Below, in pieces: positions 48,814-59,504 of a DNA stretch of 64,000 nt. The stretch covers positions 546,746 through 610,745 of the forward strand of contig KN834756.1 in the NCBI GenBank assembly GCA_000827265.1, written 5' to 3'. Source of the DNA: Collybiopsis luxurians FD-317 M1. Taxonomy: Eukaryota; Basidiomycota; Agaricomycetes; Agaricales; Omphalotaceae. The translations under genes were made by a program, and so were the position numbers. The notes below the pieces were generated by a model. It saw nothing but the letters and a program-made list of their open reading frames with translations. It did no database searches and was not told the DNA's origin. Each line of letters starts with the position of its first letter. Positions within the stretch are counted from its first letter, which is position 1.

Positions 48814-49726
48814 ATGTCTCATAATCTTCCACTTACCGAATATGCTCTTTTGCCCGACCGCAGCATTATGATACATGAGGCTGACTATCAGAAACTGTTC
48901 TGTAATGACAGTGTCAAAAGTCTGAGGTGAGCTTTCATCGTTCTTCATTTCTTCATAAGATTCTCACCGTTCCATCAGTGCTATACCGCCTCACCTCTTC
49001 TCTCATCGGCCCACACGTCGTCCCAGGCCGCCACGCAGAGTTTATAGGTTTTACCCACCTTCCACCGATGGCCCAAGTCCGACTACCAAGTTGGTCACCT
49101 ATGTTACTACAGGTTCAGACGGTAGAGTTCACAGGCAGCAAATGTACTGTGATGAGTACGACCCCTCTTCCGGTGCAACTCCACGACCTTCTGACTCTGA
49201 GGAGTATCAAGTCTCTGGTTTCGCTGTACCTCAAGAGGCGTTGTTCGGCAGGACATCGCAAACTCTCTCTCCTCATTCTCGCAGCGCTTCTCCCTCATTG
49301 AGTCCCTTGGCGTCTTTATCCCCCGACTTGAGAGATTTTGAATCACCTCGCTTTTCGCCACCAGGCTCAGACATTTGGAGAACTTCGAGTCCAGTTCGAT
49401 CCCCGTCCCCGTCCAGTTCTCTCTGGAGTAGCACGGCGAATAGTCCAGCTTCCGCTCCAAGATATTCATCTTTCGGATATCCTAGTCCTGGCTACGAAGG
49501 AGATATGCCAACCCCTTTAACAACAGAACTGTTTTACGAGCTGGGTGTGCCACGCGAAACTCCCCCGTGTTCGACGCCAGGGTCTGAGTTTAATTACGAA
49601 AGCCCTAGAGCAAGCGGGTCTAGCGTCGCAAGCAGCCCCCGATCCCGATCCCGATACAATTCACCCGCTCCTTCTCTGTCGTCGTCTCAGGCCGCTTCTC
49701 CCGCCGCCTACTACAGGAGTCCCTAG
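48814..49726 (+). CDS. Ser/Pro-rich protein, tandem paralog 1
   Basis: Two exons (48814-48926, 48979-49726) join in frame to 286 aa. The N-terminus reads LPLTEYALLPDRSIMIHEAD and, after the intron, a conserved block RVYRFYPPSTDGPSP, LVTYVTTGSDGRVHRQQMYC. The remaining two thirds is Ser/Pro-rich low complexity with many SPS and SPR steps, likely unstructured and phosphorylated. No membrane segment or signal peptide. I recognise no family. The gene at 51020 has the same layout, the same intron at the same position and phase, and matching promoter elements, so they are a tandem duplicate pair. The start was chosen by the shared leader CCCATCTCGAA immediately before ATG in both genes. Confidence 0.8.
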
Positions 49727-50163
49727 ATCACATTGATTACCCTTTAGAGCGCGAGTACTCGCCCTTTCGACTATGTTGAAACATTTTCGATGAACGAGTG
49801 TTTATGACTAGGATGCCTGTTAGATTTACACGACTTTTACTCCACACATCTCCTTCTCAATCATCGTTCACAAAATTTCTCTCATCTTTGTTGATAAGAC
49901 TGTACATGTACATAATGGTACACGCCTCGCTTCTGAAACTACTTGAACTTCAGTGGTGTATTCCCCTGTCATGAATGCAATACAAGTATTGGACAAGTAC
50001 TTACCGTACAGCGACAAGTGATAAATCAATAACTTTATATTTTCATGTAATGAGCAACTTGAATGAGCGTCATCAAGAGAAGGGCAGGATCGACTCGGAG
50101 AGTTCGCAATCGCGAAAAATGTCGCTCTCCTTCATGCAGGTTTTATGTTAAACCTGCTTGCGA
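49727..50163. other. 3' region of paralog 1
   Basis: No gene recognised; presumably contains the 3' untranslated region and terminator of the preceding gene. Confidence 0.45.
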
Positions 50164-50475
50164 TTATTTTTTGTCCTTTCCCACAACCTGGATATCACAA
50201 TTTTCTTCCCCAATTGAACATGACGGTTCTGAGCCGTAATAACGCTCCTCATCGGAGCAATCATCTTGAGAAGCCCACAGTTTAGCTATATCAAAATAAC
50301 AGTGTGGCGCCCGATTCTGAATGAACGCGGTGGCGGCGATCATTTCGCGATCCACGAAAAGCGTGATAAAGCGCTGAATTTCACGTGCGATTATGTGCAA
50401 CACTTCCTTTGGTTCAGAACTGTTCAGAATCCTTGATGTTTGAACTTCGCGGATCAAAGCTCTAGAGACAAACAA
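50164..50475 (-). CDS. Possible small uncharacterised gene (terminal exon)
   Basis: A minus-strand frame of about 100 codons preceded by a splice acceptor (GTCTCTAG near 50462). The peptide is of mixed composition with amphipathic pieces (KEVLHIIAREIQRFITLFVD) and an acidic C-terminal part (DDCSDEERYYGSEP), more protein-like than a chance frame. No family recognised. A candidate first exon with ATG near 50640 could not be joined in phase. It lies between the two paralogs. Confidence 0.3.
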   Translation of the reverse strand: MFVSRALIREVQTSRILNSSEPKEVLHIIAREIQRFITLFVDREMIAATAFIQNRAPHCYFDIAKLWASQDDCSDEERYYGSEPSCSIGEENCDIQVVGKDKK

Positions 50476-50932
50476 ACGATTTGGATAGTGATCAGAGAAA
50501 CACTATGAGGAATACTATATGACATGCTATCTTAAGTGCGCCGCGCTCCCGGTTTTCTCGAAGCTCTTCAAGAGCTGTCTCTCCCAGCCTCACCTTTACT
50601 TTTTCCGATGTTTTCTCGGTGCTCACTCCCTAGCTTGTCCATTATCGGCAATCTTGCACAGCGACCAGCTCTCTTTTCAGGGTGTCATAAAATGAATTCC
50701 TGCAAGATCGACGAATAGGTAGGGCGATTACCGTTCGGCATAATGCTTGTATAATTATCGACAAAACATGCATTATCTAGCATCAAAACGCCTAGTATAA
50801 TACGAATCTCGAAAATACTTTTGCAACATGGCAACGGCTTTAATTGTATTGTATCTCAAAGTTCAAAGCCAACTGGATATTATGTCTTGGGAGAAAATGA
50901 GAATCTGGTCGGTCAAAACGCATTCCTCTGGA

Positions 50933-50941
50933 TATAAAAGG
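50933..50941 (+). promoter_or_regulatory. TATA box of the second tandem paralog
   Basis: TATAAAAGG followed by TCT, 87 bp upstream of ATG 51020. A GGTCAAA word occurs about 20-45 bp upstream of the TATA box in both paralogs. Confidence 0.7.
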
Positions 50942-51019
50942 TCTAGTGATAGTTTTCATTTTCTCCTCATACCCGTCTTTCGACTTCAGTCTACTGCTAC
51001 AGTGTTACCCATCTCGAAC

Positions 51020-51824
51020 ATGTTTCTTCCAATTTCCGAATATGCCTTGTTGCCGAACCAACACGTCGTTATCCATGTAACTGACTATCAGAAATTCTTT
51101 CCTAGGTGAGCCTACACGTTCATTACTTTAACCACTAATCCCTGACACTTCTTCTAGTCCTGTATCTCATCCACCCCCATTCCCGCTCGAGGATTTTGAA
51201 TACAGGTTCTACCCCAGGCCCGGCGGCTCCCACAGTCCAGCAGGACCGAGCTCTCGTGTCGCAACCTATTTCACAAAGGGTCCAAATGGCGAACTGCATC
51301 AGCAGCAGATGTACTTCGATGTACACCGCCTTCCTCAAAGCGGAAAGACCAAAGTACGGAACTTGGCTCCCGGAGAGCTCACTCTCGTGGGCATGCCTAT
51401 CCCCGTAGACGCATTGCTTCGTTTCGCACCGCAGACCTCTTCCGGTCTCGCTCCCCCGTCATGTTCTACCTCTTCTCATTCTCTCAGTGCGCACGTCGCT
51501 GCTCCCGGAGGACTGAGTCCCTTGCTCTTGCCTTCCCACATGAGGGGCTTCGAATCGCCTTCCAACTCGCCGCAACGTTCAGCTCTTTGGAACCCTTCGA
51601 TGCAGAGTGAGCCTTCGTCTTCGTCTACCTCGGCTCATCATGGTTCTTTTAGGGGTAGCAGGACCCGAGGTTCGACTTCTGGAGATTCGACTCCTATTCC
51701 CCAATACTACAGTGCAAACTCTCTAACCTCGATGGCAAGCGCCGGGGTCGGATATGGCTCCCGACATGGTTCAGGTTCTGCCACTCCCACCCCGACGTCT
51801 TACACGCATCGTTTGGGACAGTAA
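51020..51824 (+). CDS. Ser/Pro-rich protein, tandem paralog 2
   Basis: Two exons (51020-51105, 51158-51824) join in frame to 250 aa. The N-terminus LPISEYALLPNQHVVIHVTD and the post-intron block EYRFYPRPGGSHSP, VATYFTKGPNGELHQQQMYF align with paralog 1, as does the aromatic-free Ser/Pro-rich tail (GFESPSNSPQRSALW against DFESPRFSPPGSDIW). The intron splits the serine codon in the same phase in both. Function unknown. The conserved N-terminal 70 residues are likely the functional module and the tail a disordered region. It shares promoter and leader elements with paralog 1. Confidence 0.8.
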
Positions 51825-52359
51825 AATCGCCATGGCTATCTATTTCACAAAGTTTTTCTTCTCTTCATGACCGTAATGCTTTCCATTTTCTTTGAATCCT
51901 TTGGCAAGTAGAGTTTCTACCCCTTGCTCTCCTCTATATCGTCGCATAGAAATCTCTTAGACAAAGTAGATCATATAACCGTTCGTGTTTATTATACCTC
52001 TTATCTGTGCCAGTCTGCTTCTATACCGATTGTCCAATATAAGCAACTGCAACGAAATTTTACGCTTAAGGTTATTTCTCCATGTTCATCATCTGGTTCC
52101 CAACGCCAACTTGACAGATTACGAACAGTGCACAATGCAAATCGTGTTCAAGTCGTCAAAAAGTGTCGTAAATACAATACGATGTACCGTACTGAGTGTA
52201 TACTTGTAGCAGTGATAATTTAACCGTATAATTTCGTGTCTCCAACATGCAGCAATGATCATGAGCGGTACCAAGAATAATAAGAGTATCGAGCCTGCTT
52301 GAGTAGCTTGCAAATCACAAAACGTCGTCCAACGTCCAAGCCTCCGAGTGGTGGAAAAT
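51825..52359. other. Convergent intergenic region
   Basis: Between the 3' ends of paralog 2 and the PX-chitinase gene. No gene recognised. Confidence 0.5.
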
Positions 52360-52425
52360 TTATGACAGCCCGAGATTGGATCGAATGACGTTCTGGAGTG
52401 TAACGCCGTCATCCTGTGTGGGTAG

Positions 52426-52481
<56 letters not shown>

Positions 52482-54723
52482 TCAAACACAGTCTGCCAGA
52501 GCGAACGAAAGAAACACAGACCTGATCGAGAGACCAAGTGAAGCATCCCGCCATACCATTCTGCCTAGCGAACGTCGCCTTGTCTCCAAGAGAGAACGTG
52601 TCATCATAAGTCACTACAGTCGATTGAGAAGTGTTGAAGAGAAACTGGGAAGTTCAGAATAAAGTCAAAACGCGGAATATGGACCCATGAGAACATTCGT
52701 GTCCTTACCGGAGTATCACTACAGTTGTCCCATCCTGGCACACGAAAAGTCAGCAGCTGCCGCCTCCTTCATCACTCAGACTCACCCTCAGTAAACCCTC
52801 CCCCACCACTATACGTCCCATCCGAATTCTTCACCAACGCTCCAGAAGCCACAATCGAGCTAAACGGAATCTGCTGCCCATACCAACTCTGCAGATTCGC
52901 ATTCGCGGCATCCTTCTGCACTCCATTCTGATCTTTGTTGGTTCCCGATTCGGGAAGTTGTGAGATGGGTTTCTTGACCCTCGCGTGATTGCCGGGCTGG
53001 GCTTGGGTAGGACCCGTTGTGCGGTCTTGCTCGGAAGGATCGACGAAGCTTCCGGTGAGCGTAGTCTTGGTGCTATTCGAGACGTATCCGTACAGAGGAA
53101 GACCTAAAAGCATCTTGGAAGCTGGGAATCCAGCGGCTGACCATTGGCTTAGCGCGGCTTGGGCGCTGTACTGCAGTAAGCTGGAGGTGCCGCAGAGGTT
53201 ACCGAGAGGGGCATTGGGGCCTGGAGTGGAGGAGGATTGGAAGACGTCGTAGTTCCTGTTAAATGAACGAAGGAGCCTGGATCAGAGAAACACCATTTGA
53301 ATAGAGGAATCGACTTGCATGAGGTTGAGATACGTCATTTGAGCTGCGTATGCGGAGACGTTGGTAAGTGGGCTTCCGTTCGAACCGAGCCACGGAACGT
53401 CAGGAACAGCGGCGGAGATGATCTTGGATGATCCTAGAAGGATACGCGGTGAGTAAGGCTCTTGATTTTCCTCAGGAGGAACGTAAGTGACGACTCACCT
53501 AGCGAGCTCCGAAGTTGAGTGAGGAAGGTCAAGAGATTGGCAGCATCCGCAGGAGAGTTGATGTTTCCCGCTCCAACCGAATTGGGGTATTCCTGTAGGG
53601 AGCGATCAACGTCATTCACCTCAAGCCTTCAGTTGGCAAATTACCCAATCAATATCAATCCCTAGAGAAACACGCATCGGACGTTAGCCTTCACTCCAAC
53701 TCCACCGATAATTCGAAGATTACTCACCGTCCAACCCAAAACTGTTCACGGCGCTCACGAGCGTATTCACAAACGTATTCCTATTGGAAGCATTGGCGAC
53801 GCATTGACTAAAGTACGTCGATCCTCCCCATCCTCCGACTGATAACACAATCTTTGTCCCTGCACCACTGTTTCGAGCTGCAGTGACGAGGCGAGTAAGA
53901 ATGCCTTGGGCTCCGGAATCCCAGTTGATAGTCGAGGATGAGTTGGGTATGGCGAAAGCTGCATGTGGAGATGAAGATATTCCAGTTAGCTTTCGAATGA
54001 CGAAAAAGAAGAAGAAAAGTTCGAATGGGTTTACGCACCGTAGAAAAGGATTGAAAATCTCGTATAGTTCAAGTTTTCAGGAGGGAATTCCGAGGCGCTC
54101 CAGTCTACTCATTGCCGATTTAGTCGGAACAATATTCTTTTGCAACAGCAGAACAAACTGACCAGGATAATACGCAGCAGCAATCATCGTCGCCTCCGCT
54201 CTCACTTCTCCAGCACCCAATAGCTGCGCCTTCAAATCCAACGCCTTACTCCTCGACAACGTCGACGGAACCGCGTCTTCCAAATCAAACTTTGTCCCTC
54301 CGCTGTGAGCGTCATTGAATTGAGAAAGAAACGCCTTCAACTCGGGTGCATTACTAAATTTCGGATGAGCCACAAGAGCACTAAGATACGCTGCGAGACC
54401 GGATTTGCGCTCCTTGATGAGGACATCGTCTAGCCAGGCAGATGGAATGAAGGACGTGACGAGGATGCGTTTGGGTGGAAGGGGAACGGAGACGCCGGAT
54501 TTGTTGGGCTGGAGGGCGTTGTGAAGTGCGACAAACTGAAGTTAAAGTATAGTCAGTACGAAGATTACTCGTATGGTGGCGGAACGCTTACCTCGGAATA
54601 TCTCCTGTTCACAGTGACAGACTGCTTCTCCCCGACTCGGCTGACTTGAACGGTATAAAGAATGTGAGGGCGGGGTGAGGAGGCGGTCGTGTGTGTATTG
54701 ATTGTGACGACGGGAGCTGCCAT
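52360..54723 (-). CDS. PX-domain/GH18 chitinase fusion protein
   Basis: Ten exons follow in frame from ATG 54723 to TAA 52360-52362. Residues about 5-125 form a PX domain: the phosphoinositide-contact motif NRRYSEFVALHNAL, the proline loop VPLPPKRIL, and the helix ERKSGLAAYLSALV. A short linker leads into a GH18 barrel: first strand AAAYYPDWSASEFPPENLNY, FSILFYAFAIPN, KIVLSVGGWGGSTYF, the catalytic DGIDIDWEYP (DxxDxDxE complete, glutamate as proton donor), the product strand LNLMNYDVFQSS, LLGLPLYGY, and the final GCFTWSLDQDDG. No signal peptide or anchor is seen, so a cytosolic face of endosomes or vacuole bound through PI3P is more likely than secretion. One intron (53256-53318) is GC-AG, and the exon 53645-53661 has only 17 nt. 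Chitin or chito-oligomers are the expected substrate. Confidence 0.85.
52429..52478. repeat. (GA)25 microsatellite in the last chitinase intron
   Basis: Fifty bases of perfect GA repeat, read as (CT)25 on the coding strand, lie just upstream of the acceptor before DDGVTLQ and serve as an extended polypyrimidine tract. Confidence 0.95.
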
Positions 54724-55199
54724 GGCAGGCCTTCAAGTTACGTTGTGGTTCAACGTAGAGGGTTAGTTAATAGCGAAGCGGAAGGAAGGGAAAGTAAGGG
54801 GAGCGAACTGAGATGCAGCTGCGGCTTTGATCTCTTATATACAACCGCTTCGGGAGCAGAAGAGCACAAAACTCGAACTTGTACACGGGTACTCCAATAT
54901 AAATAGAAATGACGATGATGGTAGATGGAGAAATTGAACCCAATCGTCATAGAAAGATCCCAATTTTCATATGTATGGACTGGACTAGAAGTAGAAATCA
55001 CTATTCTCTTGAGAGGTTCACATGGTTCAGCCAAGCCACGAGAGAAAAAAAAAACACTCCACACACCAAAAGAAGATGAGTTCCGGTTTCTGGCTCCCAA
55101 GATCTTAATGTCAACAAACAATCGACACGGCGGAACAAGAGGAAAGGAAGCAAAATGGAAAGCTTTTCCCGCCGCGGTGCTATTCAGAAACAGCCGGGG
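54724..55199. other. Upstream region of the PX-chitinase gene
   Basis: No gene recognised. It should contain the promoter; no clear TATA box was found. Confidence 0.45.
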
Positions 55200-55720
55200 T
55201 TAGACGTGAAATCGAGGTATTGGCTCCGCTGGGATCGAAATCATCGACAGATTGGCTGTTGCGAGCGAGGACAGTGATTCCAAAGGGCTAGAATCGTCTG
55301 AGACCTGCATCGTTTTGGAAGCGAGAAAGAACAAGTGCTTGACAGGAATCCGGAATAGAGTTGCATTAAGCTTCAATTCAATAGTTGCTCGTGGTCGCTT
55401 CCCTTGAAGATGCCTATGGTACCTGTGAATAGCTCTGATGAGACGAACTGGATAAGGATTGGCCTGCATTCGAAGCCGCCGAGAGATCGTCCCAATCACT
55501 AGGGTAGATACGTTCGAGATACGCAGCGTGGATCCGGATGAGAAGAATTTTCCAAAAGATGATTGTTGTGATTCACGATCAAAAATTGCAGTATGGACCC
55601 AAGGACATGTGATGCTGGGTGACGCACCAAAGATATATCCGACGTATCCGAAGAGTGCAAGGACGATCTGAGGGGTAGCCACGGTTTCAACTGTAGGTCC
55701 TACATAGGAGGTTGGATTGA
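55200..55720 (-). CDS. Possible uncharacterised gene (3' part)
   Basis: A minus-strand frame of about 170 codons ends in TAG at 55200-55202 and is preceded by an acceptor (TATGTAG near 55676). It begins with a hydrophobic stretch (TPQIVLALFGYVGYIFGASP) that could be a membrane helix and continues with a basic part. A separate frame starting at ATG 56637 (MNYVFDSWQPGRSARSMSWG) with a donor after RGAK could be its first exon, but the gap between them was not bridged. No family recognised. Confidence 0.27.
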
Positions 55721-58697
55721 CAGAGAAGCAAAAAAACAAACATGTCAAGTATGTAACAAGAGATATTTTGTCAAACGGAAATGTTTTTCATCCGTGAATT
55801 TCATAGGGATTGAAGCATCCGAACGCGGGAAATTTGCCTCAGACTGGAAGAAGCAAACCGGCGGACTAGAAAACTGATCGCATGCCCACTGCGAAACGAT
55901 ACGTTACAGAGACGTCGGAGAAGGAATAGATCTAAACGACTGTCTGTCGAAGGGATAACAGATCTATAAGCGCATAATCTCCTTGATGATAATCACAACA
56001 TTAATCGTGACGGTCTCACCTGGGTGCCGGTAGCGAACTACTTGAACTAGGCCCAAGATGGGTTCATACCATTCCTCGCTTCTAGTCGAGCATATGCCTC
56101 AGATAATTACCGCCCAAAATCAAATTAATCATTGGATATTCGTGAATTGATGATTTGACGCTGTCCCAAGTATCTTGGATCTGGCAGCGGATGGGCGAAG
56201 TCATTCGGTGCTTTTCGAGTCCCTCGAGGGTTGCTACCATGGAGATTTAATTTTCTAATATGAACGGGGACTATGAGGGCTCCTCACGACGAGAGCGTGG
56301 AAGGATGCAACTTGGGGGAAGAAAGGGCGACACCTGCTCATTTCCAGGGACAGGGTCGGGGTACATTCGGAAAGATCAATGCTACTAGTATCGCCGCCAT
56401 TTTTCCTGCAGCTCCGTTTGAAGAAATCGAGGGAGATACCCTAGAAAGACGGTGACCCAGGAAGATCATGAGAGGAATGGTAAAGGCTCCTTTTCCAAGA
56501 CAGTTTTCTTGTTCTATCGGTTGGTTGAGCTTACCCTTTGCTCCTCTCAATGTCTCGTTCACGATCCTTCGGTCGCCTCCCCATGACATGCTTCGGGCTG
56601 AGCGGCCTGGCTGCCAAGAATCGAATACATAGTTCATATCGGAGAATTTAGGGATGGTCGATGGTCTTTTGCTTCTTCGAGCTTAAAGGTTTGTGCGTGT
56701 ACGGGACAGTTCTTGAGCTCCACATAGATCTAGGCAACACTAGGCAGGATGAGATGGAATGTTTCCAGGAGGTCGTAAGCGTCGTAAGCGTTCACTTGAA
56801 AAAGATAGATTGCGCAAGCGTGGGGACATTGTCAGACAAGGAAGTGTTGGGGGAAACGAGCTGGAAGCGGCCAACCGTCGGTGACGCGCTCGGAGTTTGA
56901 CACGTGAAAAGCATATGATTTCTCGCACGCAAAAAGTTCACACGGTATCCGTGTTTGCTTTATGTCATGATCAGATCCCTCCTCTGCTGAGGTTGTATCG
57001 ACTGTGCTTTTTTTTTAACACATAGCTTTATGCTGTTCCGCTTGTCTAATCTATTAAGGTTATAGTGCTCTGTTGTTTTCATGGAGCATCAGTAATATGT
57101 TGATTACATGCAGTACGAAGTTCATCTATATGTACTCTCCACTCTGAATTTAAGCTCCAAGATACACTTCACTTTCAAGAAGAAATCTGTTCCAACTTTG
57201 ACAGCTCACCTGGAGACTAGACTGTAGAACCACTGCCGACCTTCAAATATATTTCAATCTATGTATTGTGCAAGCTTGACAGTGCATACTTTTTCAACTT
57301 GTTGTCAGCTGGACTGTAGGTCAATAGATGGACCAGTTGATCTTCATTGTCTTGGACTTGATATTCTTCCTTTGCATATAAACTAATGCTGAGGTGTACT
57401 CAGGCAAAGGCGGGGGGTCAATGGTTTGGATTGTGGTTCTGTTTCCAGGTTGAAAGGAACCCACACTGGCACCCAGTCAGCTATTTCTGGCAGGTAAAGA
57501 CACTACCGCAGAGTCCATGAGTTTATCAAAAAGTATATGCATCTAAGTAGAATAAGTACCTTGGGCTGTGCCAAATTTTGGTGTTATAGTTTCTTGCAAA
57601 AGTGAAACAGCCTCAGGAATACTGGTCAGTATCAGCATCAAGTGAAAGCCGCTAAAATTACTCAATGATGCCTTTTAAATTAATGGTTTCTTTGGTGCAA
57701 CAGCAAACATCAGTTATAGCACAATGATGTTTTTGTTCCATGCTTGCAAAGGAAGTCAACCAGCTTTTGCCAAATTGTGCTAAGGACATGTTTTAAACAT
57801 GTCCTTTGCCACTGTGTCAGTACTCAGCATGGCATTGAGTAAGTAAGTCTATTGGTAATAGGTATCAACTCAAAACAAGGTTAATCCTTTGGTACTAGGG
57901 CTCTTCACTGTACTGTGCTGTGAGTGAATCCACTGCTAAGGTCTGTACTATAGACAGTCCGGGAAGGCACCGTATTTGGCTGTGTCATTGGTATGCCAAG
58001 TCATTCCCCTAATATGACTGGAATTTGCCCTTGATTACTTCAGTGACCTGTTTTAGGGCTGCGCGCAGTAGCTGGTGCCGGTGACTGCTCCAAATTTGAC
58101 CACATATGAAGGCAATGGCAGCCTTCTGAATTTTCTGGTACATTCTTTTGCACTTTTGTTAGCAAAATTGTGTCTCACCACAGACAAGTTTTGTCAGAAG
58201 GCTCTAATATTAAATATCCATTAAGTTATGATGATGTACAAAATGTATCTTCTGAAATTCGGTTACTAATTTGTGGATAAGTAAACTGTACACTGTAATA
58301 TGGCCATATTTCTACTGTACCATACTATAGCATTAAATTATAATCCGTATTGTACTGTACCGTGCCGATGCTGTATCCATATGCGGTGACAAGTCAGAGC
58401 ATGTCATTGCACAGCTTCATGTGCTGGACTTAGAGATTTCATTGAACCTCCTTCAATGTTACAGGACAAGAAAGATGTATTAAATTTTTGGTAGCATTGT
58501 ATATAAGAAGAGTGTATGGAACTTGTCATTGAGGTGGAAGTAAGAAGAAAAGGAAAATTATGACAGGTATAAGAATCCATCAGAGTTTGACAGCTGGGGA
58601 ACTGAATTTGAGTCAGGAATCAGCACAGAACTCTACTTGGCATACTTCCCTCTACAGTTAGTGACAGAGCAACCCTAGACTCCAGTGACCTGTCAGT
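55721..58697. other. Largely non-coding region
   Basis: Apart from the short frame starting at 56637 no coding signal was seen. From about 56930 onward the sequence is AT-rich with many stops in all frames. A 25-bp odd palindrome (AAGGACATGTTT and its complement around a single T) lies at 57782-57806. Confidence 0.45.
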
Positions 58698-58705
58698 GGT
58701 GGGTC

Positions 58706-59496
58706 CAGTGTTGCCGCGGTTCGGTTTGGTCCGTGAACCTGCTATTTTTGCTGAACCTTGAACCTGAACCTCAGGCTCAGTTTAGAAAAATGTGAACCTT
58801 GGACCTGAACCTGAGGCTCAGGTTCAGAGGTGCACTGGGTTCGAACCGGGTTCAACCACTAATTGCGTAAAATTACTACTGTAGATAGTTTTGAAGTAGT
58901 TTATACTTCTTCTCTTCACATATTCTCACTTCGGAAGATGGTCCATTAACTGCAATTTGTATGTCCTGCTGTCAACAGCAGGTTCACTGGCACAATTAAC
59001 CTGATACTATCATGCCAAAAGTCAAAAAAAAGTTTTCCCAGTGGAATGGCCTATTGAAAAACAAAGATTCAGTAAGCCAACTGAATGTTTATCACCTGCT
59101 GTTCTATTTTGCTGAGCAGAATTTTTTTGCAATTTTAGTGCAAACGCCATAAGCGCCTATAGTGCTTAGTGTTACCATTAATTTGATGGCAGTTTTGTCC
59201 TTAAATACCTGGCCAAACTTGATGGGAGGAAAGATTTGATGGTACAGTTATAAATCTTGCCATGGTAAATTGGCTTATTCTTACCTATTCTTATCTTTTC
59301 GGCAGCTACAGGTTCACAGGTTCAGCAGGTTCAGAGCCCCACTGAACCTTGAACCTGGGTTCACACCAGCTCTGAACCTAGAACTGCACCTCAAGGTTTG
59401 GTTCATGGAAAGAGTAGAACCTGGACCTGAACCTTAGGTTTGGTTCAGGTTTGAACCCGGTCCAGTAGGTTCGCGGACCAAACTGCAGCAACACTG
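58706..59496. mobile_element. hAT-like MITE, copy 3 (791 bp)
   Basis: Begins CAGTGTTGCCGCGG; the right end (TGCAGCAACACTG) is slightly decayed. Perfect 8-bp target duplication GGTGGGTC (58698-58705 and 59497-59504). Subterminal zones contain dense AACCTGAACC/GGTTCAGG words. The interior is longer than in copies 1 and 2 and non-coding. Confidence 0.88.
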
Positions 59497-59504
59497 GGTG
59501 GGTC

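Noticed and set aside
49107..49469. 120-codon minus-strand frame
   Set aside because: Antisense to the Ser/Pro-rich tail of tandem paralog 1; no features of its own.
54077..54162. Reading the PX protein straight through to a stop as a stand-alone PX protein
   Set aside because: Removing the intron 54105-54162 gives the conserved GH18 opening YYPDW followed by SEFPPENL in frame, a far better match than the read-through tail.
55200..56637. Assigning the two minus-strand frames to a mitochondrial small subunit
   Set aside because: The hydrophobic stretch alone is not diagnostic and the exons could not be joined.
58800..58860. GGTTCGAACC-like words reminiscent of a tRNA T-arm or internal promoter box
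   Set aside because: They belong to the subterminal repeat array of the MITE; no cloverleaf or anticodon arm can be drawn around them.
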